The position numbers and the translations under genes are program-made. Source: Otis tarda (lineage: Eukaryota > Chordata > Aves > Otidiformes > Otididae). From it: a stretch of DNA of 64,000 bases. The notes under the pieces were generated by a model. It had not been told where the DNA came from. It saw nothing but the letters and a program-made list of their open reading frames with translations, and made no database searches. The stretch covers positions 68,438,987 through 68,502,986 of the forward strand of contig CM048557.1 of the NCBI GenBank assembly GCA_026413225.1. Direction: 5' to 3'. Of this stretch, positions 12,301-24,300 are shown piece by piece. How positions within the stretch are numbered: the first letter of the stretch is position 1; every line of letters starts with the position of its first letter.

Positions 12301-15300
12301 TCCAGTTTCCGGGTTTCCAGTGTTATTCCTAAAAAAAATTAAAAAAAAAACCAAAAACAAAAACAACAAAAAAAAAAACCAAAAAACAACTTGAAGAAAA
12401 GCTTTGCCCTGTTCTCATAACCTCTCCTCACTGCCATGGGATGCTCATCCATCTCCTGGTGCTGGCCACATGAAACCCTGACCTTGAAATCACTGTTAAT
12501 CTGCCCGCGCGCCCCAGGGAAGCGATGCCCGCGACAGAGAAGGCTGCTCTAATCTTACTCCTCTGTTTTCGCTGTCGAGGAGGTGTAAAAGGCTGGTCTG
12601 TTAACAGGGGGAGTCAATTAACTCGGCCGGTACGTAACCACGCTGTGCTCCCCGTTGGCTGCATCGGTCTCCTGGTGGGACCCCTTCTTACACCTTTTGG
12701 GGTGGCTTGCAACTTGAGCAAAAAAAAAATGAGGATCAATTTGTAAAAATCCCCATTTTTCATCTTTATCAGCATTACTGTCTTGTCTGTAAAAGAAGGT
12801 CCTGTTGGTATGCATAGAAATCAGTTGCTTGAAGGCATTGGGGGTCCTGGGACTGAAATGCTGGGTGGTGCTGGAGACTCCTGAACCACTGACTTCTTGG
12901 AATTTGGCACAACTGACAGCTTTTACCCAGGTTTCTCTCGCTGCGCGTATACACACGCTGCTGCCTGCGCTGCGCGAGCCTGCCTCCAGCCCAGGGTGTT
13001 TTGCCGGCCTGAGAACTGGGGCAGCGTGGCTTAATTGGTGCTTTCTTTCAACCGGTGCCAATTAAAAGGGCTCAGGCTCTGTCTGAGAAGCTTCCTTCCC
13101 CTTCTCGTCTCGGTAAACACGAGAGGAGAGGCTGGAGGGCTGGTCTGTGCGTGGGATCGGCTGCTCGGAGAGGCTCTGCCACCTCCATCCCTGGTGGCTT
13201 TCCAGGACAAGGTCACGAGCAGCCAGGTCTGAATTGAGCGTTGACCCTGCCGTGAGCAGAGGCGGGTGTAGGGATCCCCAGGTTCCTGAGTTTGTCCCCA
13301 CGGATGCTACTAGGCCAACGGGCGATGAGAAATTGGGTTTAAATTTAATGGGTTTAAATTAGAAGGAGGTAGGTTTAGATTAGATATTAGAAAAAAATTT
13401 TTTACAATGAGAGTTGTAGAGCACTGTCCCAGGTTGCCCAGAGAGGTGGTGGATGCCCCATCCCTGGAAATGTTCAAGGCCAGGCTGGATGAGGCTCTGA
13501 GCAACCTGATCTAGTCAGGGATGTCCCTGCTTCTTGCAGGGGGGTTGGACTAGATGACCTTTGAAGGTCCCTTCCAACTCTAACCATTCTATGATTCTAA
13601 ATGCAAGGTGAAAGCTCGCGAGGGTTAAAGCTGCGCGTCTCTGGCTCTGGCTGCCGCTTGAGCTTGTTGGTCCTAAACTCTTGGTACGGCTGATGGGTCT
13701 TGTTGGGCTTTCAAGCCCAGCTGAGAGCTAGCCAAACGTGCGTGGGAAGTGCCGGGACCTTGCTTTTTGCTTCCTCATTGCCTTGTGTGCTATCTGATGA
13801 TGATCCGTGCGGTGGTGGTGGCGCAGGGTTGGGATGGGGAGCGGGTTTGGTGACCACGGGGTACCAACCCCATGCTGGTGGTAGGGCAGCAGCACCCTTT
13901 GGCTCACGGGTCAGCACCCAGCCAGACGTGGCCAGTCTTAAGGCCGTGCTGACTCCCAAACCTCTTTGTCTTCACATTCTTGTACAAATGTGAGGCGACC
14001 AGCAAAGCAAGTTGTAGAGACTTGCTGTCTTTCAGGGGTCTCTACCCCGGCCTCTCAGCCCTGCAAGCTGATCCCTGGGCAAGAACGTGGGGAGGGAAAA
14101 ATGGGGGCCGCTCGCGTCGGTGCGAAGGCTCACCTTGCCGCGTGCCAAGCAGAAGAGGCACAGCGTGCGCTCCTGATCGTCATTTTAATTAGCAATATAT
14201 TCTGGCGGAGAACAAAGGTCCGTCTCGCTGAAGCAGATGGCAGGGGGAAGAGAGGTGGCTGCAGATGCTCACCCGGGCCCCGAGCTGGAGGGCGGCGAGC
14301 ATTGAAAGCCGCAGCCATCTGCTTCTCAGCCCGGCCGAGCGCGCGCGCCTGCCCAAATAATAACGCATTCCCGGGATCGCCGCTCCCGCGCGCGGCCCGC
14401 CGATGTGCGTGACCCCCGTCCAGCTGTAGCACCGCCGGGACCGGGGAAACAACGCCGTGCCTGACATCAGGATGTCCCGGCCCCGCTTTGTCCTCCCACC
14501 AGTGGTGGCTGACCCTGAGCCCCCGCCGCACAAAGGGACCCCCACCTCCTCCTCCTCAGCGGGGACTCAGCACAGGGAGGGAGGTCACACGAGCTCCTCA
14601 GGGTTGGTAGCAGTGGGTTTCCAGCCTGAAAACCCCTTACTGTCTTCAGCCTCTTCAAGTTTTGGTATTTACAGAGTTCATGTCGGCTGTGATTTGGGGT
14701 TCTTGGTTTGGAGGCAAGTCCTTGAAGTGAGAGGGTCTGCTGGGGTGGGATGGTGTCCAGCCCTGCCTGTGTCCTCCTGCCTCTGTCAGGCTGATTTCCA
14801 CCTGGGAAAGCAAAGGTGAAGCCCCCCACCACCTCTCCATTCAAGGTTCTTCCCAATTCCTCCCCAAAAGCAGAGGGGGACGTTGAGATGCTGCAGCAGC
14901 AAACAGCCTTTGCCCGGTCCAGCAGCCAAAACGGGAGCGAGCAGCAGAGCTAAAAAAAAAGTCCGGTGACCTAATCCAGTTCCCATGGTAACGTTGTAGA
15001 TTAATGGCTTTTAGCTGTAATCTGAACGAGACGTGTTGAAGTTTTGTACGATGATTTAGAGCCTCTTTGCGTCCTGGGTGACTTTGACTTCAAATCCATC
15101 GGTCACGTGCGTGCAGAAGGATCCGCTCGTAGCGGTGGAGAAGTAACATCTGCCCACGCCGCTGCTAAACCAGGAGTTAATGTCGCTGAGCGTCGCGTGT
15201 GAGTAAATTCCCTCAGCTGGGACCGGGGTGGCAGGGACAAGACAACATGTAGTACATGAGGAAATCGTTTCAGACAACGTCCTTCTGCTCCCGCTGCACC

Positions 15301-18300
15301 TGAGCTGGTGTGGTGTTGCCACAGAGGAAGTGGGATGGCTTAAGACCAGCGAAGAGTATGGGTTTGTTGGTTTTTTGGGTTTTTTTTTTCTCTCTAGCTA
15401 GCTCAGCGGAGAGCTTGTTGGCAGCACGGCTCCGTCTCCTGACCTAGAGGTGGTTTGGAACAAACTATTTTTGAAAACAGGGTGCTGGAAGGAAAGGATA
15501 ACCCAGACTTACAGGGTGCCTGTGTGCAGCTCGTGATCCCTGCATCCTCATCTTCCTCATCGATACATCGAAGAGAAGCAGCACGCTTTGCTTGGCAGGC
15601 AAATCTCTTCCTCCCTCCCCATCAACCCGCCAGCCTCTGATCTGTCACCTCTTCTGGGTCACCGGCCGGGCTGTAGGCGTCTTTTCCTGCAGCTGTGGTT
15701 CATCCCCACCGAAGCACCTTGGCGTGCCAGAAACAGGGCAGCATCAAAGAGCCGTGGGCCGCCAGCCCGGCCCGCGGGGAGCGGGGAGATGAAAGCCTGG
15801 CGGCGTTGCTGGAGCCCCGTGGCTCGTTTGATGCTGATTGTGGAGTCTCTTTCATACTGGCGATGTCTTGCAAGAGTAATAACCCAGGAACCTTTTGTTT
15901 TCTCCCCAGCACTGGAAGACGCAAGACAGCGAGGAGTATGAGGCCGAGGGTAAGAGCGAGCAGCAGCACTTGTATGTGCTTTGAAGCTTTGAAGATGAAT
16001 CGGAGGAGCGCTTTGAGGTGGTCTGAGCCCAGCTGGGTGCCCTGGGCAGCCCCAACCTGGTGTGGTGCAGAGCTCAGCAAGGCGCCCGTGGGGCAACCAA
16101 GCCCCAAGCTGGGAATGAAAGCTAAAGCTGGGCTCCTTGGAGGGCAGAGTCTTTTGTGCCTCCCCCTCTCTGCCCTCTTTTCTCCCTCCTGCCCAGTGCA
16201 GAGGCTGCCCTGCTGCCGGTGCTCCCTGGCCCCAGCACCTCCAGAGCAGCACCTGGGGCTGGTCCTGGTCCCCTCTCCTGCCCTGGGGGCCACTGGTTGT
16301 AGTGGAGCACGGTAGGCAATAGCTGTCAGCACAGACAGTCGTTAAATGTTTGCTAATTGTCCTCTAAGGGAGCGAGGTGACCCCCGGGGTGGCTCTTGGC
16401 TTTGGCACGCAAAGATGGTGGTGGATTGATGTTGGATTTGTTTGGTATCTCTGATTTTTTGATGGATGAGAAGCTCAACATGAGCTGGCAATGTGCGCCC
16501 GCAGCCCAGAAACCAACGGCACCCTGGGCTGCACCCCCAGCAGCGTGGGCAGCAGGGCGAGGGAGGGGATTCTGCCCCTCTGCTCCGCTCTGGTGAGACC
16601 CCCCTGCAGCGCTGCGTCCAGCTCTGGAGCCCCCAGCATCAGAAGGACGTGGAGCTGCTGGAGAGGGTCTAGAGGAGGCCACGCAGATGCTGAGAGGGCT
16701 GGAGCAGCTCTGCTGTGAGGCCAGGCTGAGAGAGCTGGGGCTGTTCAGCCTGGAGAAGAGGAGGCTTTGGGGAGACCTTACAGTGGCCTTCCAAATTTTT
16801 GCTCCAAAAGCCACTTTTCGAGCCCCAGGGTGAGGTAGCGGGTGCAAGGAGCTGGCCTTGCAGCTGAGCAAGCTCTGACTGATTTGTGCCTAGTGAGCAC
16901 TTCCAGCTGGGTGAGACTGCTCCAGGCATCTGCTGGAGGTAGAGGAAATGTGTTCAGCTGAAGGCTATTGGGTTTTTTTTTTTCCTTCCCCTGAAAGAGT
17001 GTTTGGAAGCACTTATATCAAAACATACCCTACAGGTTATGTTCAAAGGGGATGGGAGTTTAGGCAGGTCCACCTGAGGGGTGGCATTTATGGAGACAGG
17101 CAACCACTGAAGTTCTCAACCTGCTTGAGGTACATATGCATATGCAACTTGCTCAGTCCTCTCCCTTCATCCCATAACTGCTCTGAAAAGGAGGCCTCCC
17201 TTCTCCATCCATAGAATCTTTAAGGTTGGAAGAGACCTCCAAGATCATCAAGTCCAACCGTCAACCCAACACCACCATGCCTATTAAACCATGCAGTGCC
17301 ATGTCTACACGTTCTTTGAACACCTCCAGGGATGGTGACTCCACCGCTGCCCTGGGCAGCCTGTTCCAGTGCCTGACCACTCTTCCAGTAAAGAAGTGCT
17401 TCCTAATATCCAATTTAAGCCTTGCCTGCCACAATTTGAGGCCATTTCCTCTTGTCCTATTGTTAGTTACTTGGGAGAAGAGACCAACACCTGCTTCCCT
17501 ACACCCTCCTTTCAGGCAGTTGTAGACAGCAACGAGGTCTCCCCTCAGCAAGTCCTCTGTGATGTGCAAAACCCCCAGATCTTCTGGTGGTCACTCGTGT
17601 GCAGAAACCAGAGCAGTTTCTCCTGTTTCCAGGGCAGTTGCGCTTCTGGAATCCGGATGACCTGAACGCCTCCCCCGGAGCATCGCTGCCCACCCCGGAC
17701 TGGATAGAGGAGAAGCTGCAGGAGGTCTGCGAGCACCTCGGCATCACCAGGGACGGCCACCTGAACCGGAAAAAGCTCATCTCCATTTGCGAGCAGTATG
17801 GGCTCCGAACGGTGGCCGGGGAGGTGAGTGCCCGCGTACGGACCCACTCACACCAGCGCGTGGCCCCCAAAAAGTCTGTCCTGTGGCTGACCGCAAGCCT
17901 AAAGCACAAGCGCTGGTCGCTACGTGGAACGCGGTTTTCGGCTCCAGCTCATGGCTTTCCCATGAGTTTGTTGGTGTCAACCCATCCGACGTGGGAGGCT
18001 GCTCTAGTAGAAGGCAGCTGCCAGCCTCGCCGGCGCCATGGCGTGCGTGTCTTCTCACGCAATCACAGAATTTAAAAACATCTCCTAGATTCCAGGCATG
18101 TCTCCTTAATCCCAGAAATCTCCTAGCTAGGCCGTAAATACGGGTTGAAATATTCATAGATGGTCGCTTCTGACTTTGTGAAGGCCTGTGGGCTGTTTCC
18201 GTCCTCCAGGAAGAGTCCACAAGAAAATTATTTCTTCAGCAAAAAAGTCTCTTGTCAATTTAGGATTTAGTTTTATGAAAAAATCAGACCGTTTTGCATC

Positions 18301-21300
18301 TTAAAATAACATGGCTTGTAATTATTTCCTTCGTAAAACATGTTTCTGAGAAGGTATTCCTTTGTGGCATTTGCAACAAAATGTTTTCAGGATATTAAAA
18401 CATAGGCAAGGCAGGAAAAAAATTAAAAATAATAAAAAAAAAAATGAAGACAAAGAAATAGTAAGGGACTGCTCGTAACATCTCTGATCCTAATAAGGTC
18501 AGTCTTGCTTTTCAGAAAGCAGACTGCCCTGAAGCATAAAACAGATTTATTATAACCTTGCAGTGTCTTACTGTGGGGTTTTTTTGTTTTTTGCCTGGTC
18601 ACTTCAAGCTGCTGGGGTTCTGGCATCTTCTGTCTCACTGCCTTGCACCGAGCTCCTGAGGTCACCCTGTCTCGAGAGCAGGATGAAACGAGGTTGGTTT
18701 TGGTTTTTTTTCCATGCTGCCTCGCAGGATGGAGGCTCCAAGACGACCAGGAGCTTACGTGCTTTTCCAGGCAGGATTTTTGTAGTGTATGTGGCTCTGC
18801 AATTTTCTGTATGAAAGTTTCTGTACCAGTGTTAGGCTGATGCAGTGCACCAGGTAACTCTTTTCTTTTGCTTTGGTTTTTTTTTTTTTCCTTTTTTTCT
18901 TCTGTGGGGCCTTGGGAGTAGGATGTTTTCTGCTGTCCCAAACTGTCACCGTGCTGTTACTGGCAATAACAGATGTGATTTCTATCCCTTGCCTCTTGCA
19001 GGTGCTTGAAGAGGTGCTCCATAACCTGGATCAGGATGGCACCATGAGCATAGAGGACTTCTTCTATGGCTTGTTTAAAAATGGAAAGCCGATGACACCC
19101 TCGGCGTCTACTCCGTACAGGCAGCTGAAACGCCACCTCTCCATGCAGGTGAGAAACCCGGGTGGATCCTGGTGTAAAAGCAGGAGGAGGGGGAGAAATC
19201 CTAGGTAAATCCCACCTGGCCTGTCTCCTCCTCTTCCTCCCCGTTTGTCCCTGTGGTGGGGCAGCTGCGATGGTCCCCTTGACCCATCAAGGTAGGAGGT
19301 GGTGGCAGTGAGCTGCTGCTCCCCTGCTCTGCTGTGCCGGGGAGCGGAGCAGAGCCAGGGATGGCATGGTGGGCACGACTGAGAGTGATGGGATGAAGTT
19401 GCCGCAGGTTTCCTTTGGAGGCTGTGGGCATCTGCATCTCTTCTTCAAGGAAAGGGAAAAAAGGAAAAGGAAAAAAAAAAATCAGAGTTTGAAGTCTGCT
19501 GCTCATCTCTGCCTGGAAGCTGAGGGCTATAGCAAAAGCACTTACGCACATGCTCCCTGCAGCCTTTTGAGGGGAGGTGATGCTCTAAAACCAGAAATGG
19601 ACAGTGGAAAACACTTTTGGAGCATCGAGGGCAGCTCTGAACTGTTGCTCCTCAGATTTATTTTAAATCCCAAGTGCCTGGTTGTGCTGCGGCGCTGTGA
19701 GGTCAGCAGCGGCGTTCCTGCCGGGTGTGTGCTTGGCAGCGAGGAAAAGCAGACTTAAATCCTTAATCTCCAGGGTACCGTTAGCAAAATTACATTTATA
19801 AGCCTTTCTTGTGGCGGGGCGGCCAGATGCCTGGCTCTGCCCGCTCCCCGCCGCAGTCTCTCCCCTCTCTCGGCAGTCCTTCGACGAAAGCGGGAGGCGC
19901 ACCACCACCCCCTCGGCCATGCCCAGCACCGTCGGCTTCTGCCTCTTCTCCAGCCTGGACGACGGGATGGGCTACGGCTGCGCGGAGGGTGTCCTCGACT
20001 GCTGGCACCAGGAGGGCGTAGAGAACAGCCAGGAGATCCTGAAGGTAACAGCAGCTCCATCTCACCCCTTTTATTTGGTTTTTTTTTTTTCCCCGCCCAG
20101 TGTGGGATGCTGGATTCTTGCTGGATTTTTTTTTTTCCCCCTTTAAAATTCCGACTTCTAGTGACAAGAATCCAACTGTTCTAGGAAATTTCCAGTAATT
20201 TCCTCTATTGAAATGATGGTGCATCCCAATGAGCTAGAAGATAAAGATAAAAATGTAACGTGACTTCCAGCTGAGCTCGGAGAGGTCGCGTATATTTGCA
20301 GGAAGCAATTTAATTCCTTTGCCTCGCCGCACGGCTGCACCTGCAAACGTTTTAGCACTGGGAGGACCTGAGTTGTTGCTCGTGCTGAGGTGGAAGGCAG
20401 CGCTTGAAACCCTGCCCAAGAATTAGTGTTTTGCTAAACAGAGTGAAAGGGTAACGTGGGCTGCAAATCAGACACCCGGAGTGATCCCCATCTCTGTCCG
20501 TCTCGCTGGACGCCGTGGGTGGGGGAAGATAACTTCACGTGTCTGTTCCGAGGGCATCGCTGGCCTCCCAGCAGCGATGGCCGCAGAGTTCTCTTGGCAC
20601 TTAATAATGAATTTTGAACATCCAGGTTGTCACAAACACTTCATCCAAAACTCTGCTGTTGCTCTCGGGCAATAAAAGCCATTTGTAGCCCGGGCTCACG
20701 CAGACCAGCGTGATAACCTGGTACTGCTTTTACCGGCCTCGCAGGGCGGACCTTTGCCTTCTCTTCTGCTTGTTGCTTCCCTTGGCTCGTAGCTTGCTTT
20801 GTCACCGGTGTCGCTGGGGTGGTTCCTCCAGCGTTCGCAGCCCTGCTGCGCTTTGTGCCCCTGCAGAGTTAGGCTGAAGGAACCCTGGCCCAGGTTGCCC
20901 AGAGAGGTGGTGGATGCCCCATCCCTGGAAACATTCCAGGCCAGGTTGGCCGGGGCTGTGAGCAACCTGATCTGGTTGGAGATGTCCCTGCTCCTGGCAG
21001 GGGGGTTGGACTGGGTGGGCTTTAACGGTCCCATCCCACCCAAACCATTCTGTGATTCTATGAAATTACAAGCCGTTGCTGATGATAACTTGCTTTCAGA
21101 GAGACGGGATCTTTGCTGCCACGTATCTCCTAGAAGTCCTCCTCTATGTTGTCTCTATTGCAAGAGCTGGTTTTGCTCAACAGGAACATTTTCAACCACT
21201 TTCTTGCTGCATTTGAATACATAATCCCCTAGAGAGTGAATACTTTTAATCAGGCGTGGGCTTAATTTCCTGTTGGTCTTGCAGCACTACCAGGACGCTT

Positions 21301-24300
21301 TCCATCTCCGCAGCTGGCAGCGGCTCTTTAACGTAGGAAGGTGGCAGAGATGTCTGGTTTATTGTCCCAAAGGCATCTTGTGACAGATTAATCAGCAAGC
21401 AAAGATCTCTTCTGAGCCTCCTCATTGTGTTCTGTCACTTCATGTACAAATGTCTTCAGGCTCCTGCAGGGCAGGAAAGCTCGTTCTGCTCTAACGATGT
21501 GTTGTTTTTGCAGGCTTTGGATTTCAGCTTGGATGGGAAGGTGAACTTGACAGAGCTGACGCTGGCGCTAGAAAACGAGCTGTTAATAACCAAGAACGGA
21601 GTCCACCAGGCAGCCCTGGCGAGCTTCAAAATGGAAATCAGACATTTGCTGTAAGTCACCAGAATGCCTGGCTCTGCTGCTTCCTCCCTGCCCTCTCCGT
21701 GCGGCCAAGCCCGAGCTTAACTAGCAGCTAATTAATGGTGGCTCATAGCACTTCTCCGAGGGGCATCGGCGTTTCGCTGGAAGGCTAGGTTCTCTGTTAG
21801 CTTGGTCAGAAACTTTCAGCTCTCTCGTTTTGCATGGGTAAAACACTTAAACCCAAGTATTGCAGAAAAATATACTTAAAAAAAATAAATCGAAGCAGCA
21901 GGCTGTTTCCAGCCCCGCTCTGCGATCTGGAAATGGCCATTGCAATCTGCAGTGGTCATTGATGGCCAAGGAAGGCAAAACTGAAGACAGAGGCTGGTGC
22001 AACTTAATAAGCATTAACTTTAATCCTAATTGATTTCTTGCAGTATTGTTACGTAGGTTTTGCCATGGGACAGAGGTGTGCGTGAGGTACAAAAACACCA
22101 CGCGCTCCCACTTTTTTCATCTGAAAGTCAACACAGTTTGATTTTTGCGCTGGACTTGCCATGCAGGCTTCTCTATTGAGGGAGTGTAGGAGATGGGAAA
22201 CATTTCATAGAATCATAGAACGGTTGGGGTGGGAAGGGACCTTCAAAGGCCACCCAGTCCAACCCCTGCAAGGAGCAGGGACATCTCCAACCAGATCAGG
22301 TTGCTCAGAGCCTCATCCAACCTGGCCTTGAAATCTTTGAACACTTTAGATATTTATCAGCTTACGCATCCACCTCCATGTGAAACCATAGATGACTTCT
22401 GCTGGTCGTTAAGACTGCACGCGTCCCGTTACCTATCCGCTTATCACATGTACTTGCAAGCTGCCTGTTTCTCTTTTATGGCTACACGATGAGGCTTCTG
22501 ACGATTTGCGTCTACGCGTCTAAATACCTTTTTACATTCATTCAGTGGAGAGATTTCATAGAATCGTAGAATAGTTTGGGTTATTAAGTTCCCATCAAGA
22601 AAGCTGCTCAACGTAACGGATCTTACTAGATTGGATGTAGGATGAAGTGGTAAAGGTCATAAAATGATAAGAATGAGTAAATGGGGCAGAAAGTGGCCTA
22701 GCAAAATGGCGTAGCGCTGCAATTCGGAAGGCTAGACACAGCTGGGGAGTTCGCGTGTTGAGGTCTCGGGACCTACGGGGACATCAAGACAGGTCTAGAG
22801 CTGTATGTGCAAGTTCCTATCTAGTGACTAAATGCAGCTGAGACCCCACCTGGAGTTGTGAGACCCCACCTGGAGTACTGCGTCCAGTTCTGGAGTCCCC
22901 AACACAAGAAGGACATGGACCAGTTGGAGAGGGTCCAGAGGAGGGCCACAAAGATGATCAGAGGGCTGGAGCACCTCTCCTAGGAGGACAGGCTGAGAGA
23001 GTTGGGGCTGTTCAGCCTGGAGAAGAGGAGGCTCCGGGGAGACCTGATAGCAGTCTTCCAATACCTCAAGGGGGCCTACAGGAAAGATGGGGAGAGGCTG
23101 TTCAGTAGGGCCTGTTGTGATAGGACAAGGGGTAATGGGTTTAAATTAGAAGGAGCTAGGTTTAGATTAGATATTAGAAAAAAATTTTTTACAATGAGAG
23201 TTGTAGAGCACTGGAACAGGTTGCCCAGAGAGGTGGTGGATGCCCCATCCCTGGAAATGTTCAAGGCCAGGCTGGATGAGGCTCTGAGCAACCTGATCTA
23301 GTCAGGGGATGTCCCTGCTTCTTGCAGGGGGGTTGGACTAGATGACCTTTGAAGGTCCCTTCCAACTCTAACCATTCTATGATTCTATGATAAAAGACCC
23401 TTGGAGAGAGAGCTTTCTGAGCTGTTCTTCTCTGACAAACCTCTTGCAAGTTCCTTCTTTGGGGGAGCTGGGGAGGCGACCTAATCCAGGCCGGCTGCGC
23501 TTTCCCTAGGGAGCGGGTTGACCAAGTGGCCAGAGAGAAAGAGAAGCTGCGGTCAGACTTGGAAAAAGCCGAAAAGCTGAAATCCCTGATGGCCTCTGAA
23601 GTGGATGACCACCACGCCGCCATTGAGCGCCGGAACGAGTACAACCTCAGGTACGGTGTTTCGGTTCACCCCTCCCCTCCTCTTCGGGATCACCGCCGCA
23701 GCATTGCAGGGACTTGGTGACGGAGGTAGTGGCTTTGTGCTGGCTGATTGCCACCAAGCTTCCCTCGCAGCGGTATTTGCCACCTGCGTCTTCTTACAAG
23801 CTCTTCTCGCCTCCAATGCCTTCGCAGGAAGCTGGACGAGGAGTACAAGGAACGAATTGCAGCTCTAAAGAACGAGCTTCGGAGAGAGCGGGAGCAAATC
23901 CTGCAGCAGGCTAATAAACAGCGGCTGGAGCTGGAGCAGGAGATCGACAAGCTGAAAACCGATGAGAACTACATCCGGGACCGCCTGGCCCTTTCCCTGA
24001 AGGTACGGAGGACTAAAATCCGGCCAGACCCAGAAGTGGGGAGGGAGGCTTGCAATGTAGCCCTTGTTGAGAGGATGAGAGCGCATGTTCAGCTAGCTGA
24101 AAGGAATTCCAGCAGCAAGATAGAGGCGTATCCGTGAGAATTGGTTTTTGGGTCACCTCGGTAGGTTACTCCTCAGATTCGTGAGACTGCAGTTCAAATC
24201 TCTGCTGCCCTCAAGTGCAGGGTGTGCGTGTGTACGGCTATCGGATGGGCTGGGCTGGCCTTGCTGGCTGTGCAGCTGTCCAGCCAGGAGATAATACATC

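Larger units (their letters stand above)
11461..15909 (+). other. NIN intron 3
   Basis: 4.4 kb, still GC-rich. It contains an A-rich tract at 12331-12390, a two-copy 15-bp repeat at 11957-11986 (GCGATCCAAATTAGT) and one CR1 tail at 13346-13599. No gene was recognised. Confidence 0.6.
15950..17632 (+). other. NIN intron 4 with two CR1 fragments
   Basis: 1.7 kb. A sense CR1 body fragment lies at 16461-16796 and an antisense CR1 tail at 17210-17558. Between them (16800-17209) nothing was recognised. The last 75 bases before the acceptor are non-repetitive. Confidence 0.7.
21651..23509 (+). other. NIN intron 8 with a CR1 cluster
   Basis: 1.9 kb, of which about 0.7 kb is CR1: an antisense tail at 22206-22343, a remnant at 22556-22583 and a long sense copy at 22838-23391. 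The long copy ends 118 bp before the exon 9 acceptor. Confidence 0.7.

Noticed and set aside
17261..17569. Minus-strand frame [16 protein letters not shown]...
   Set aside because: Also the CR1 ORF2 C-terminus, part of the antisense CR1 tail, not a gene.
23002..23301. Protein-like frame [16 protein letters not shown]...
   Set aside because: It is not a host gene. It is the C-terminal end of CR1 ORF2 in a truncated LINE copy, interrupted by a stop just upstream.
24165..24225. Possible tRNA-derived SINE head (B-box-like AGTTCAAATCT)
   Set aside because: Only one box is present. No convincing A box, cloverleaf or repeat copy elsewhere in the window.
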